From Prochlorococcus sp. AG-363-P06 (GTDB lineage Bacteria > Cyanobacteriota > Cyanobacteriia > PCC-6307 > Cyanobiaceae): a DNA stretch of 35,282 nt. This document shows positions 27,065 to 35,114 of the stretch, in pieces. Each line of letters starts with the position of its first letter. Within the stretch, counting starts at the first letter, position 1. Location: NCBI GenBank assembly GCA_003280025.1, contig QCGD01000016.1, forward strand, positions 1 through 35,282. Reading direction: 5' to 3'. Below the pieces are notes generated by a model. The model saw only the letters and a program-made list of their open reading frames with translations. It was not told where the DNA came from and ran no database searches. The translations under genes and the position numbers were made by a program.

Positions 27065-27760
27065 TTAAACCTTACCATATACGATTAAATATTGATCACA
27101 ATCCTCAAATACTTCCAAGGAAAGAAGATTGTTTTTCAAAAGAAAATCTTTTAATTCTTTGTAAGTATAAGAAGCCTTCAAAGACGCATAATAATCATTA
27201 GTAAGAATATTATTATATTTGCTTGAGCATTTTGTTTTAAGCTCTAAAGCCGACTTCTCATCTAGCGGTCTTTTTAAGTCTTTATGAAAATTAACCGTAA
27301 AAGAATTGGACAATCTAACTATAGTTTTAAAGAAATCATCAAGATGAGTAAGATGATGAATCAAACTATTGCTTACAAGAAGATTTATTTCTTTTTTCTG
27401 AGAAATTGCACTTAACTCGAAATTTTTAATATCATCGCAAACATAATATAAGTTATTTAGTTGTTTTCTATAACTAGAAATCTTTTTATTAGATTCTGCT
27501 TTAATAATCATTTCTTTAGATCCATCTACTCCAACTACCTCTGTATTTGGCCACCTTATTGCTAATTTTTCAGATATATTTCCTGGCCCACACCCTAAAT
27601 CAACAATTAAATCTTTTTCACCCAAAATAATTTTATTTTTTAACAGGTAATAATCTATTTGATTAATTAAATTATCTTCTCCTTCTGAGAAGTCAGCCTC
27701 ACTATAAGAAATAACTTGCTCTTTTGTTTCCATCAATTCTGGTTCAGCAACTCTTTTCAT
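27065..27760 (-). CDS. Class I SAM-dependent methyltransferase, unknown substrate
   Basis: A 231-residue protein with the SAM-binding motifs VDLGCGPGNISEKLA (about 53-67) and VVGVDGSKEMI, and a motif-IV-like LLVSNSLIHHLTHLDDFF. This is the Methyltransf_11/25-type fold. The substrate cannot be named. It lies upstream of prfC on the minus strand and diverges from nrdJ. Confidence 0.75.
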   Translation of the reverse strand: MKRVAEPELMETKEQVISYSEADFSEGEDNLINQIDYYLLKNKIILGEKDLIVDLGCGPGNISEKLAIRWPNTEVVGVDGSKEMIIKAESNKKISSYRKQLNNLYYVCDDIKNFELSAISQKKEINLLVSNSLIHHLTHLDDFFKTIVRLSNSFTVNFHKDLKRPLDEKSALELKTKCSSKYNNILTNDYYASLKASYTYKELKDFLLKNNLLSLEVFEDCDQYLIVYGKV

Positions 27761-27892
27761 AAACTTTTATAAGCAAAGATTTCATATTAGACATATTTTT
27801 ACACAAACAGTTAATTAGTGGTAAGAATAGTTGCAGACGCCACAGGTAGAGTTATTCTGCCATTACGGGTTATTTACATACTTTTTTTTATC

Positions 27893-30226
27893 GTGACAAT
27901 TGCACCAAATAAAGCTTCCTCAGAGAGCAATTCTAATAATCTTAAAAAAGATGATTTTCCACAGTCAGCCCCAGCTGCATATCCTGTTTTCTTTAGGTCC
28001 TACAGTAGGAAGACAGCCTCAGGAAAAAGAGAGAATTGGAGAGAAGTAGGTGAAAGAAATTTATCAGGTTTAAAAGAATTAGGAAAACTTTCAGATGAAG
28101 AATTGATCCTAATGAGAGAGATGCAAAGTAACCAAAAAGCCCAACCTTCAGGGAGATGGTTATGGATTGGCGGAACTCCTTGGATTAATAAGAATCAAAA
28201 TTTCTCAGGAGCATACAACTGTACGTCAACAAACTTAATTGATTGGGAAGCCTTCGCTTTGATGATGGACTTAGCAATGATGGGATGTGGAACAGGTGCA
28301 ATAATTGAGCCTCATTTTATAAAAAATCTACCGACGGTAATAAACAAAATAAATATTAAATCAGTTAGTGAAGTTGGAATAACTCCTAAAGACCAAAGAG
28401 AAGAAAAGTCATCATTAGAAATCAAAGGAAAAGATCTTCATATCAAAGTTGGAGATAGCAGAAGAGGCTGGGTGGATAGCTATAAATACCTTCTTGAAGC
28501 ATCAAGTAACGAAAGTCTTGAAAGGGAAATTGATGTTTATATTAATTTGGAAGATATTAGACCTGCTGGAGAATCATTAAAAGGTTTTGGTGGCATGGCA
28601 AATCCTATTAAATTGAAAGATCTTTACTCTAGAGTCGCATCACTTCTTGGAAAGGCCATTGGTAGGAAATTAAGTACCGTAGAGTGTTGTTTACTGATTG
28701 ATGAAGCTGCAGTAACCATAGTTGCGGGGAATATAAGAAGAAGTGCTGGTATGAGACAATTCGCCTCAGATGATAAGGAAGCTGCATCGGCAAAAGAAAA
28801 TCTATGGAGTCAAGATGATAATGGTAATTGGAGAATAGATCCTGAAAAAGATGCCCTCAGGATGGCCAACCATACTAGGGTTTACCATACAAAACCCTCT
28901 TACAAAACTATTTTGGATGCTGTCACAAAACAATTCCATTCAGGTGAGGGGGCTATACAATTTGCTCCAGAAGCAATAGCAAGGTCAAATGCGGATATTC
29001 TCAAAGATGATGAATTGAGACAGGAATTCATTGAAATTTACTCTGAACAAGGTAAGGATGAAGCCAGAAATTGGATAAATACTAGTTATGGTCCATTCTC
29101 TGAAGAAGAGCTAGATCACAGGATGAGCAGATATGGACTTAACCCTTGTGGGGAGATCTTGGGAAATGATTTCCATTGCAATTTAGCTGAAGTTCATTTA
29201 AATCAGATTGATCCTGAAAATTTTGAAGAGCAAAAAAAGGCTTTTAAGGCAGCAGCTCTTTCCGTAGCATGCTTACTTAATCATGAATTTGAAGTTGAGC
29301 GTTATAGAAAAAGTAGAGAATATGACCCTATTGTAGGTGTAAGTTTCACTGGACTATTTGATTTTTGTGTCCATGCCTTTGGGACTCCATGGTTAAAGTG
29401 GTGGGAAGCAGGAAGGCCCGATAACGAAGAAGGAAAAGCTTTCAAGAAGAAGGAAGCTAAATTCTTAGATTCTTGGAGAAAAATAGTAAAAGAAACTGTC
29501 TGGGAATATTGTGATAAACATAATCTAAGAAGACCAAATCGATGCACAACTGTTCAGCCAGCTGGGACTAAAAGTCTTCTAACTGGAGCTGCTCCAGGAT
29601 GGCATCCTCCAAAGGCTCAAAGATTCATTAGAAGAATAACTTTCAGGAAAAATGATCCAATAGCTTTAGCATGCATGGATTATGGTTACTCAGTTGTTCC
29701 ATCTCAATCTGATAAAGATGAAAATGGTTGCTTGCTTGATAATCCATTTGATCCAAGATGTACAGAATGGTTAGTTGAAATCCCAACAGAAGTTAGCTGG
29801 GCAAATATAGAGGGTGCAGACCAAATAGACATTAATAATTTCTCCGCATTAGCTCAATTTGATTTTTATATGCAAGTGCAGAAGTTTTATACAGAGCATA
29901 ATACCTCTGCTACAGTTGAATTTAGAGAAAATGAAATTGAGGACTTAGCGAAAGCGATTCATAATGCTATTACAAATAATGAAGGCTACATATCGGCGGC
30001 GTTACTCGCTCGATTTAGTGCCAACGCAACATTCCCGAGATTACCTTTTGAACCAATAAGTAAAGAGGAATATATATCATTGCAAAATAAAGTAATAGAG
30101 AGAAAAGTTAATGACGATTTTTTTGACGCTCTCAATAAATATGATGTTGGAGAACTATCTGAAGCGGGACCAGCAGGTTGCGATTCAGATAAGTGTCTAC
30201 TTCCTTTAGCTAAACCGAAAAATTAA
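27893..30226 (+). CDS. nrdJ: NrdJ, adenosylcobalamin-dependent (class II) ribonucleotide reductase
   Basis: This enzyme makes deoxyribonucleotides using coenzyme B12 and needs no second subunit. The 777-residue protein has GSGRW-like SGRWLWIGGTPW, the redox Cys of YNCTSTN, the catalytic block LNPCGEIL with a second Cys in HCNLAEV, TVQPAGTKSLLTGAAPG, and a C-terminal CDSDKC (C-x4-C) pair. This is the monomeric RTPR type. The GTG at 27893 (then TIAPNKASS) is preferred to a GTG at 27818: the 25 extra residues are hydrophobic, not family-like, and would look like a false signal peptide on a cytosolic enzyme. No clear ribosome-binding site lies before it. Confidence 0.93.
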   Translation: MTIAPNKASSESNSNNLKKDDFPQSAPAAYPVFFRSYSRKTASGKRENWREVGERNLSGLKELGKLSDEELILMREMQSNQKAQPSGRWLWIGGTPWINKNQNFSGAYNCTSTNLIDWEAFALMMDLAMMGCGTGAIIEPHFIKNLPTVINKINIKSVSEVGITPKDQREEKSSLEIKGKDLHIKVGDSRRGWVDSYKYLLEASSNESLEREIDVYINLEDIRPAGESLKGFGGMANPIKLKDLYSRVASLLGKAIGRKLSTVECCLLIDEAAVTIVAGNIRRSAGMRQFASDDKEAASAKENLWSQDDNGNWRIDPEKDALRMANHTRVYHTKPSYKTILDAVTKQFHSGEGAIQFAPEAIARSNADILKDDELRQEFIEIYSEQGKDEARNWINTSYGPFSEEELDHRMSRYGLNPCGEILGNDFHCNLAEVHLNQIDPENFEEQKKAFKAAALSVACLLNHEFEVERYRKSREYDPIVGVSFTGLFDFCVHAFGTPWLKWWEAGRPDNEEGKAFKKKEAKFLDSWRKIVKETVWEYCDKHNLRRPNRCTTVQPAGTKSLLTGAAPGWHPPKAQRFIRRITFRKNDPIALACMDYGYSVVPSQSDKDENGCLLDNPFDPRCTEWLVEIPTEVSWANIEGADQIDINNFSALAQFDFYMQVQKFYTEHNTSATVEFRENEIEDLAKAIHNAITNNEGYISAALLARFSANATFPRLPFEPISKEEYISLQNKVIERKVNDDFFDALNKYDVGELSEAGPAGCDSDKCLLPLAKPKN

Positions 30227-30248
30227 ATATTAAATAATTTGTAAATAA

Positions 30249-30266
30249 AAAAACAAATTTGTTTTT
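30249..30266. terminator. AT-rich palindrome, possible terminator after nrdJ
   Basis: A perfect 18-bp palindrome (AAAAACAAATTTGTTTTT) 22 bp after the nrdJ stop. It could act as a weak terminator in either direction, but with almost no G+C it is uncertain. Confidence 0.3.
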
Positions 30267-30313
30267 AAAAATATAATTTATGGCTACCTCTTTAATAGGT
30301 ACATAAATTAATT

Positions 30314-30565
30314 ATGACAATAAGCCTAAGTATAGGGAATTTATTTAATGATTCTTCTAGCCATGCTTTAGTTGATGAACTAAGAAAAAGAACTACAGAT
30401 AAAGAAATACTAGAATTTGAAGAGAAATTTAACTCCACAAACGAAAAAAATCTACATATTTACATATGTAGATTTCTAAAAAATAGAGCTATATCTAGAG
30501 CATTAGCCTCTAGGTGGTTAATCACAATGATTGACAACAAAGAATCAAAAATTAAGAATACTTAA
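30314..30565 (+). CDS. Small conserved-looking hypothetical protein
   Basis: An 83-residue soluble protein (MTISLSIGNLFNDSS...). It has a charged central helix (DELRKRTTDKEILEFEEKF) and a second helical part with CRFLKNRAISRALASRW. Codon use and length look like a true gene. No family recognised. It converges with the minus-strand 68-residue gene 8 bp away. Confidence 0.6.
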   Translation: MTISLSIGNLFNDSSSHALVDELRKRTTDKEILEFEEKFNSTNEKNLHIYICRFLKNRAISRALASRWLITMIDNKESKIKNT

Positions 30566-30573
30566 AAAACAAT

Positions 30574-30780
30574 TTAAGTTATGGCAGTTATCCTCCATAG
30601 AGCTATACCAAAAATTGAAACCCCCATAATAAAGGTAAAGGCCAAAGCATTTACCAACTGAACTTTTTCGTTCATTTTACCTGCGAATGGAAGTAATTCA
30701 GCAAATAATGGAGTCCATTGAGTATTGGCAGATTTAAATCTTTTTCCTGTAGATGTAGGTTTTTTGCTTCTAGAAAACAT
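30574..30780 (-). CDS. Small single-span membrane protein
   Basis: A 68-residue protein. Residues 1-25 are basic and hydrophilic (SRSKKPTSTGKRFKSANTQW); residues about 42-63 form one membrane segment (LVNALAFTFIMGVSIFGIAL). I considered a degenerate Hlip or a small photosystem/NDH subunit, but the Hlip ExxNGRxAM signature is absent. The function is not recognised. The size, basic N-terminus and single helix suggest a subunit of a thylakoid complex, as a guess only. Confidence 0.6.
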   Translation of the reverse strand: MFSRSKKPTSTGKRFKSANTQWTPLFAELLPFAGKMNEKVQLVNALAFTFIMGVSIFGIALWRITAIT

Positions 30781-30974
30781 AAAACAAATTTGATTATTTC
30801 CCGAATTTTACATTTAAAAAGAGTTTAAATAAAAAATACTTCTTAAAAAAGTACAAAATGTAACCTGTATAAGTTTTTATAGAGTTTATAGATCAACACA
30901 ATAATTAAAAACGTATTTTTCGTAAAATATTAAATATATTTATGATAAATAATACGAAAGTTATCTATTTATGG

Positions 30975-30980
30975 TATATT
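30975..30980 (+). promoter_or_regulatory. -10 element for the DUF4278 leader transcript
   Basis: TATATT at 30975-30980 lies just before the first stem of the structured leader (30987), where transcription would start. No clear -35. The 5' leader would be about 100 nt. Confidence 0.35.
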
Positions 30981-31046
30981 AAAAAAGTAGCAACCGCTAC
31001 CAAAACGTTCAACTTGTACATAACAAGCCGCAAGTCGATCTAAGCC

Positions 31047-31082
31047 ATGGAACGGGGACTTAGACGTAAAAAAGGAGCTTAA
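31047..31082 (+). CDS. Possible 11-residue leader peptide (uORF)
   Basis: An ATG frame MERGLRRKKGA ends 4 nt before the DUF4278 start codon and runs through its ribosome-binding site. Basic residues are enriched. Translation of it would cover the GGAG site of the downstream gene. It could also be chance within a structured RNA. Confidence 0.2.
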   Translation: MERGLRRKKGA

Positions 31083-31086
31083 AAAA

Positions 31087-31188
31087 ATGACTCTAATTTA
31101 TAGAGGACAAAAGTACGTCCAAAACAAACAAATTGCAAAGAAGCAACACCTTGAACTAACTTACAGAGGAAAATCTTACACAAGTTAG
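31087..31188 (+). CDS. DUF4278-type micro-protein
   Basis: A 33-residue protein too short for standard gene calling. It contains two copies of the YRG motif, LIYRGQKY (3-10) and LTYRGKSY (24-31), characteristic of DUF4278. GGAG lies about 11 nt before the ATG, after an A-rich stretch. It has its own promoter-like -10, a structured leader of about 100 nt and a strong terminator after it, so it is a single-gene unit. Function is unknown. Confidence 0.7.
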   Translation: MTLIYRGQKYVQNKQIAKKQHLELTYRGKSYTS

Positions 31189-31205
31189 TAAATTTTCAAG
31201 TAAAT

Positions 31206-31232
31206 AAAAAAGCCACTTTAAGTGGCTTTTTT
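31206..31232. terminator. Strong intrinsic terminator
   Basis: AAAAAGCCACTT (31206-31217) and AGTGGCTTTTTT (31220-31231 region) form a 7-bp GC-containing stem (GCCACTT/AAGTGGC) with A/T extension, with T6 on the plus strand and T5 on the minus strand. It works in both directions and ends the DUF4278 transcript. Confidence 0.8.
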
Positions 31233-31392
31233 ATTTGGTAATATCTAAAATTACTACCAATATAATCTGCATATAATTTTGAGGTAAATTAGTGGCTTGC
31301 AAAATAAATTCTTTATATCCAAATTAACTTTAGCGATCCACTTGTATTGATCTTTACACTAAGATTATTAATAATTTGAAAAATCAATAAGT

Positions 31393-31542
31393 ATGACAAA
31401 TCAAAAACCATTATTTAAGGCTCCCTACGACATAAAAGATGTAAGTGTTGTTTTTGCAATAGTAGCCGCTGTCCTTATAATTTCTGCCATAGTTGGGAAT
31501 AACTTATTTGGTTTATTTCAAGAAAATATTAATTTTGGATAA
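31393..31542 (+). CDS. Small single-span membrane protein
   Basis: A 49-residue frame, begins MTNQKPLFKAPYDIKD. Residues about 18-36 form one membrane segment (VVFAIVAAVLIISAIVG) followed by NNLFGLFQEN. The composition is convincing for a real small thylakoid or plasma membrane protein. No family was recognised. It begins about 160 bp after the strong terminator and so has its own promoter. Confidence 0.55.
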   Translation: MTNQKPLFKAPYDIKDVSVVFAIVAAVLIISAIVGNNLFGLFQENINFG

Positions 31543-31580
31543 CTAATATAATCTTAATGAAAATATAAATTCATTAAGTA

Positions 31581-31613
31581 TATTAGGAGTGTTTACATAT
31601 TAGGAATGTTTAC
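31581..31613. repeat. Tandem 17-bp direct repeat
   Basis: TATTAGGAGTGTTTAC (31581-31596) is repeated as TATTAGGAATGTTTAC (31598-31613) with one mismatch; a third partial copy (TAGGAAT) follows near 31626. It lies about 95-125 bp before the TPR gene start and could be a tandem regulator binding site. Confidence 0.5.
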
Positions 31614-31707
31614 TTTCTCAATGTTTAGGAATAATTTTATTGCAATGTGACGAAAAAAGATAAAGGTTTAGAAGAATTTATTTTATTATTTTTTAAAGTG
31701 TGAAATA

Positions 31708-32991
31708 ATGATAAAAATTTTAAAATTTATAAAATTGAAATCTAAAAAAGGAAAATTCTTTTACTCTGGTTTTTTGGGTTTAATTTCTTTATTAATTATT
31801 CCAGAGAGGGTTTATTCTACTCCAAGTACTTATTTCGAAGAGAGAAGGGAATGTATTGAAAACCCTGATTTTATATCCCCAAGCACAGAAGAATATAAGT
31901 ATTGTTTAAAGGACAATGGAATAATAAAAAAATATGATAAGTTTGATAATTTAGTTGAAATCGACTTAAAGCTTAATGAACTAGTTAAAGAAAAAATTAA
32001 AAAAGAAAATAAGAAAATAGGAAATAAGACGATTCAAGTTAGGAATCCGTTTAGAGAATTAACTGAATACAAAATAGATGATGAAGAACTTGTTAAATAT
32101 TCATGTAAAGCTAAAAAAGAAAGAGGTAAATTAATTTGCAAAAATAAAGGCCAAAAAATATTAGTTGGGATAAGGCCAAAAGGATTTTATTTAAAGAAAG
32201 GCTTAAAAGAAATTGAGAATAGAAAATGGGATAAATCTATTAAGTTTTTTGATAAAGAAATTGAATATAACAAGAATCAAGAGGCTTATGCACTTAGAGG
32301 CTTTTCAAAATTCAAATTGGAAAACTATTTAGGTTCTATTTCTGATTTAGGGGATGCTTTAAAAATAAAAAAGTCAGATGTTTTTTCTCTTAGCCTTAGA
32401 AGTAGAGCAAATTTTAAAGTTGAAAATTATCAGGATGTAATATCTGATTTAAACAAACTTATTGCATTAATAGAATTCAAATCAAAGAGAGAAGCTAGTG
32501 AATTGTTTAACAAAGAAATTAATCCAGTGGATCCTAATTATTTTTATTTAAGAGGATTAGCAAAAAGTGAATTAGGAGATTCAAATGGAGCAATAAAAGA
32601 TTTTGATTTGGAAATAATTAATAATCCATTAAATGGTGATGCATATTTTCAAAGAGGATTGGAAACATATTGGGAAGAAAGAGAGGAAGCCTGTCAAGAT
32701 TTAATTAAAGGCATTTCATTAGGAGCCGTAGATTCAAGCTCTAATTTTATAAAAGAGAATCCAAAATCGAATTCATTCGTCGATGAACTTTTTAGTGGGA
32801 ATGAGAAATCATTAATTGATGCATGCAAAAGTTCAAGTACAAGAAAAGTAGAGAATATTAAGCAAAACTATGAAACAGAGAAGTTAAATAAAGATCTCAT
32901 AAACCTTTTTAAAAATTATTACTTTCTAATACCTATACCTTTTTTAGTGATTGGATACATTATTTTAAAATACAGGTCAGATGATGAATAA
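31708..32991 (+). CDS. TPR-repeat protein with signal segment and C-terminal membrane anchor
   Basis: A 427-residue protein. Residues about 17-37 form an N-terminal hydrophobic segment (signal or anchor) ending near YSTPS. A middle Lys-rich region precedes TPR-like repeats from about residue 165 to 360, with units such as KEIEYNKNQEAYALRGFSK, DVFSLSLRSRANFKV, NYFYLRGLAKSELGDSNGAI and NGDAYFQRGLETY. Residues about 400-420 form a C-terminal membrane segment (YYFLIPIPFLVIGYIILKY). TPR domains bind protein partners; the partner is unknown. It is followed by an SPFH/SHOCT gene and an unknown membrane protein on the same strand. Confidence 0.7.
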   Translation: MIKILKFIKLKSKKGKFFYSGFLGLISLLIIPERVYSTPSTYFEERRECIENPDFISPSTEEYKYCLKDNGIIKKYDKFDNLVEIDLKLNELVKEKIKKENKKIGNKTIQVRNPFRELTEYKIDDEELVKYSCKAKKERGKLICKNKGQKILVGIRPKGFYLKKGLKEIENRKWDKSIKFFDKEIEYNKNQEAYALRGFSKFKLENYLGSISDLGDALKIKKSDVFSLSLRSRANFKVENYQDVISDLNKLIALIEFKSKREASELFNKEINPVDPNYFYLRGLAKSELGDSNGAIKDFDLEIINNPLNGDAYFQRGLETYWEEREEACQDLIKGISLGAVDSSSNFIKENPKSNSFVDELFSGNEKSLIDACKSSSTRKVENIKQNYETEKLNKDLINLFKNYYFLIPIPFLVIGYIILKYRSDDE

Positions 32992-33068
32992 AAACTATCT
33001 ATTTATGCTTCAATATCTCTCTAGTGATGTATTCTAGGTTATTATTTAAACCTTGATTTAATTAGAAA

Positions 33069-34043
33069 TTGGCAATCAACACTATTGAAACTAAGAATAC
33101 AGGGGACTATTTGATATGGAAACACCCAAATAGAAATTTAAGTATTGGATCACAAATAATAGTAAATGAAAGTGAAGAGGCTTTATTATTTGAGAATGGA
33201 CAATTATTGCATATACTTCAATCAGGAAAGCACAAAATTGAGTCAGGCAATATACCGGGACTAGATGGAGTTATAAGGAGGTCAATAGGTAACACTCCAG
33301 TTATCAAGATTGATACATGGTTTGTAAGTAAAGTTGTTTCTACCGATTATAAATGGGGGATTCAATTACAAGTTAAAGATAATACTCACCAACTTATTGT
33401 CCCGCTTGGATCTTATGGATCAATTTTACTTAAGATTGAAGATCCTGCTTCATTTGTTATTCAAGTTGTTGGCAAGAATAAAAAATTGAAGAAAGAGGAG
33501 TTAAAGAATTTCATATTGCCATGTATCGAAAGAGTTCTAAAAGAATACATAGCTGAAAAAATAAAAGAAGGAAGTCTTGATATTTTTAGTATAGAGACTG
33601 TTTTAGGAAAGGCATCTGGGAAGGTTAAAGACTCTCTAAAAATTGTTTTTGAAAAATATGGTTTATCAGTAGTTGAATTTTTTGTACAAGGGATTCAAGT
33701 TCAAGGAGAAAGCCCCGAATACAAGAAAATCAAAGAAAGTTTAGCGGATGCCGCTAGTTTAAAGATTAGAGCAAAAGCAGCTTCAGAAGCAAAGGGATTT
33801 TATCGCGATCAAAAAGAGCTAGAAGATTTAAATAAATTAGCCAATGCAGCTCAAGATTTAACAAAAACCGTGGATAAAAAGATATTTAATCAAAAACAAG
33901 ATATAAATAATGAATCAAATAGTTCCCAAAAGACTGGAGATCTAAAAGTTAAGCTGGAGTACTTAAGAGAACTATTAGATTCTGGTTTAATAACTAAAGC
34001 TGATTATGATAAGAAACGTTTTAAATTATTAGATCAATTCTAA
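33069..34043 (+). CDS. SPFH (Band 7)-like protein with C-terminal SHOCT domain
   Basis: A 324-residue protein without an obvious membrane helix. The N-terminal half (IIVNESEEALLFENGQLLHILQSGKHKI and DTWFVSK) matches the YdjI-type SPFH group; an Ala/Lys-rich helix (about 230-275) and a SHOCT motif follow (LEYLRELLDSGLITKADYDKKR, about 295-318). YdjI-type proteins are linked to membrane stress and raft-like assemblies. The start is a TTG at 33069: an in-frame TAG lies just before it and no ATG is near, while the domain begins at once. It is preceded by the TPR gene (77 bp) and followed by a membrane protein (27 bp). Confidence 0.75.
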   Translation: MAINTIETKNTGDYLIWKHPNRNLSIGSQIIVNESEEALLFENGQLLHILQSGKHKIESGNIPGLDGVIRRSIGNTPVIKIDTWFVSKVVSTDYKWGIQLQVKDNTHQLIVPLGSYGSILLKIEDPASFVIQVVGKNKKLKKEELKNFILPCIERVLKEYIAEKIKEGSLDIFSIETVLGKASGKVKDSLKIVFEKYGLSVVEFFVQGIQVQGESPEYKKIKESLADAASLKIRAKAASEAKGFYRDQKELEDLNKLANAAQDLTKTVDKKIFNQKQDINNESNSSQKTGDLKVKLEYLRELLDSGLITKADYDKKRFKLLDQF

Positions 34044-34070
34044 ATTATGACATTATTATTTTTTTAAATT

Positions 34071-34748
34071 ATGAAAAGCATTAAATCTCTACCCTTTGTA
34101 TGGCTACCTTTATTAACTTTATGGACCATAATTTTAGTTCTTTTTAAAAATTTATCTGTAGATAGTATTGAAAATTATATTCCTTTAGTAGTTTACATTC
34201 CAATTTCTTTTGTTTTTTCAACTCAATACGGTCTTTTATTAAAAGATAAAAAAGAATACTTATTCACCAAGATAAGTAGCTCAACTTCAATAATTATTTG
34301 TTTTCTGATTTCTACAATTTCCATATTCTCCTATATGTATAACTTTATAGGTATTCAAACATCCTTACTATTTATAGTTTGTCCATTAGTCGTCAATTTA
34401 ATAATTAATGAGTTTATTTCTTTATCAAATAAAAAATTAGTTTCAAATAAGATGCAATGGGATAATACAAATGTGAAAATCGAAGAAAAACAAATTGAAA
34501 AATCCAAAGAAAATGCAATTTCAAGAGAAGTTTCTGTTTCTAATAGAGAAAAATGGAAAGCTTTTTTGAAAAATGCCTTATTTAATCAATCTAATGATGA
34601 TGTATTCATTTTTGAAGTAAAAAGAATCATGGATATTGTTGAATATAGTTCTTATTTTAGAGATAGTCGTTGTATAGAAGACTTAAAAGAAATTGAGAAA
34701 TCAAAAGATTTTGAATTTGTTATACAGATTCTTAAGCAAATCAAGTAA
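34071..34748 (+). CDS. Hypothetical membrane protein
   Basis: A 225-residue protein with four membrane segments in residues 1-120 and a charged cytoplasmic C-terminal half (KIEEKQIEKSKENAISREV onward). I do not recognise a family. It begins 27 bp after the SPFH/SHOCT gene on the same strand, suggesting a shared transcript and a possible link to membrane organisation. Confidence 0.55.
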   Translation: MKSIKSLPFVWLPLLTLWTIILVLFKNLSVDSIENYIPLVVYIPISFVFSTQYGLLLKDKKEYLFTKISSSTSIIICFLISTISIFSYMYNFIGIQTSLLFIVCPLVVNLIINEFISLSNKKLVSNKMQWDNTNVKIEEKQIEKSKENAISREVSVSNREKWKAFLKNALFNQSNDDVFIFEVKRIMDIVEYSSYFRDSRCIEDLKEIEKSKDFEFVIQILKQIK

Positions 34749-34770
34749 AATCTAATCAAAATTAGTTTAG

Positions 34771-34983
34771 TTATTTATCGCCATCTACTTTACAAAATAT
34801 TTTGTAATAAGCATCTTTAAATTTGCCTTTTGATGCTCCAAATCTTAATCTTGATCTAAGAGCAAGCGCTCGATTTTCTTCTGAATCTTGATTATCTTTG
34901 TGAGCATATTCCTTGTCTCCCTATTAATATACTGTTTCTATCATTTTAGCTGCATCATTGGGATTAAAAGTCTCTATCTGCAA
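34771..34983 (-). pseudogene. Small conserved-type gene broken by two in-frame stops
   Basis: Read on the minus strand from TTG 34983, the frame gives MQIETFNPNDAAKMIETVY, then two stop codons (TAA TAG, plus-strand 34921-34926), then GDKEYAHKDNQDSEENRAL... to a stop at 34771. Both parts have protein-like composition and lie in the same frame, so together they would encode about 70 residues. The second half has no plausible start of its own. I do not recognise a family. It is either a real pseudogene or a local sequence error. Confidence 0.5.
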
Positions 34984-35075
34984 CCTTTATCACTTTTGTT
35001 TAAACAAATTAAATTTTTTGCTGTGACAATTTATGAATTGTTGGAGTAGGAGAATTACTGGTATTTCACTCGTTA

Positions 35076-35081
35076 TACTAA
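35076..35081 (+). promoter_or_regulatory. Possible -10 element for the porin gene
   Basis: TATACT at about 35076-35081 lies about 35 nt before the GTG start, with no strong -35 match. The gene is probably highly expressed, so other promoter features are likely. Confidence 0.3.
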
Positions 35082-35114
35082 GTCTGTAAATAATTATAGT
35101 GTGAGGCTATTTTT

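Larger units (their letters stand above)
30781..31086. other. AT-rich intergenic region with structured leader
   Basis: The first part (to about 30970) holds nothing I can identify beyond AT-rich sequence and promoters. From about 30987 a G+C-richer leader begins: GTAGC/GCTAC (30987-31000), CTTGT/ACAAG (about 31013-31027), TCTAAG/CTTAGA around 31040-31066, and an 11-codon frame at 31047-31082. It belongs to the DUF4278 gene at 31087. Confidence 0.5.

Noticed and set aside
27818-27892. N-terminal hydrophobic extension (signal peptide) on NrdJ
   Set aside because: The enzyme is cytosolic and family members start near the GTG at 27893; the extension is upstream non-coding sequence read in frame.
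27761-27892. Cobalamin riboswitch before nrdJ
   Set aside because: A GCCAC segment is present, but the stretch is too short and lacks the conserved B12-box and core elements.
30574-30780. High-light-inducible (Hlip) protein
   Set aside because: One membrane segment of suitable size, but the chlorophyll-binding ExxNGRxAM signature is missing.
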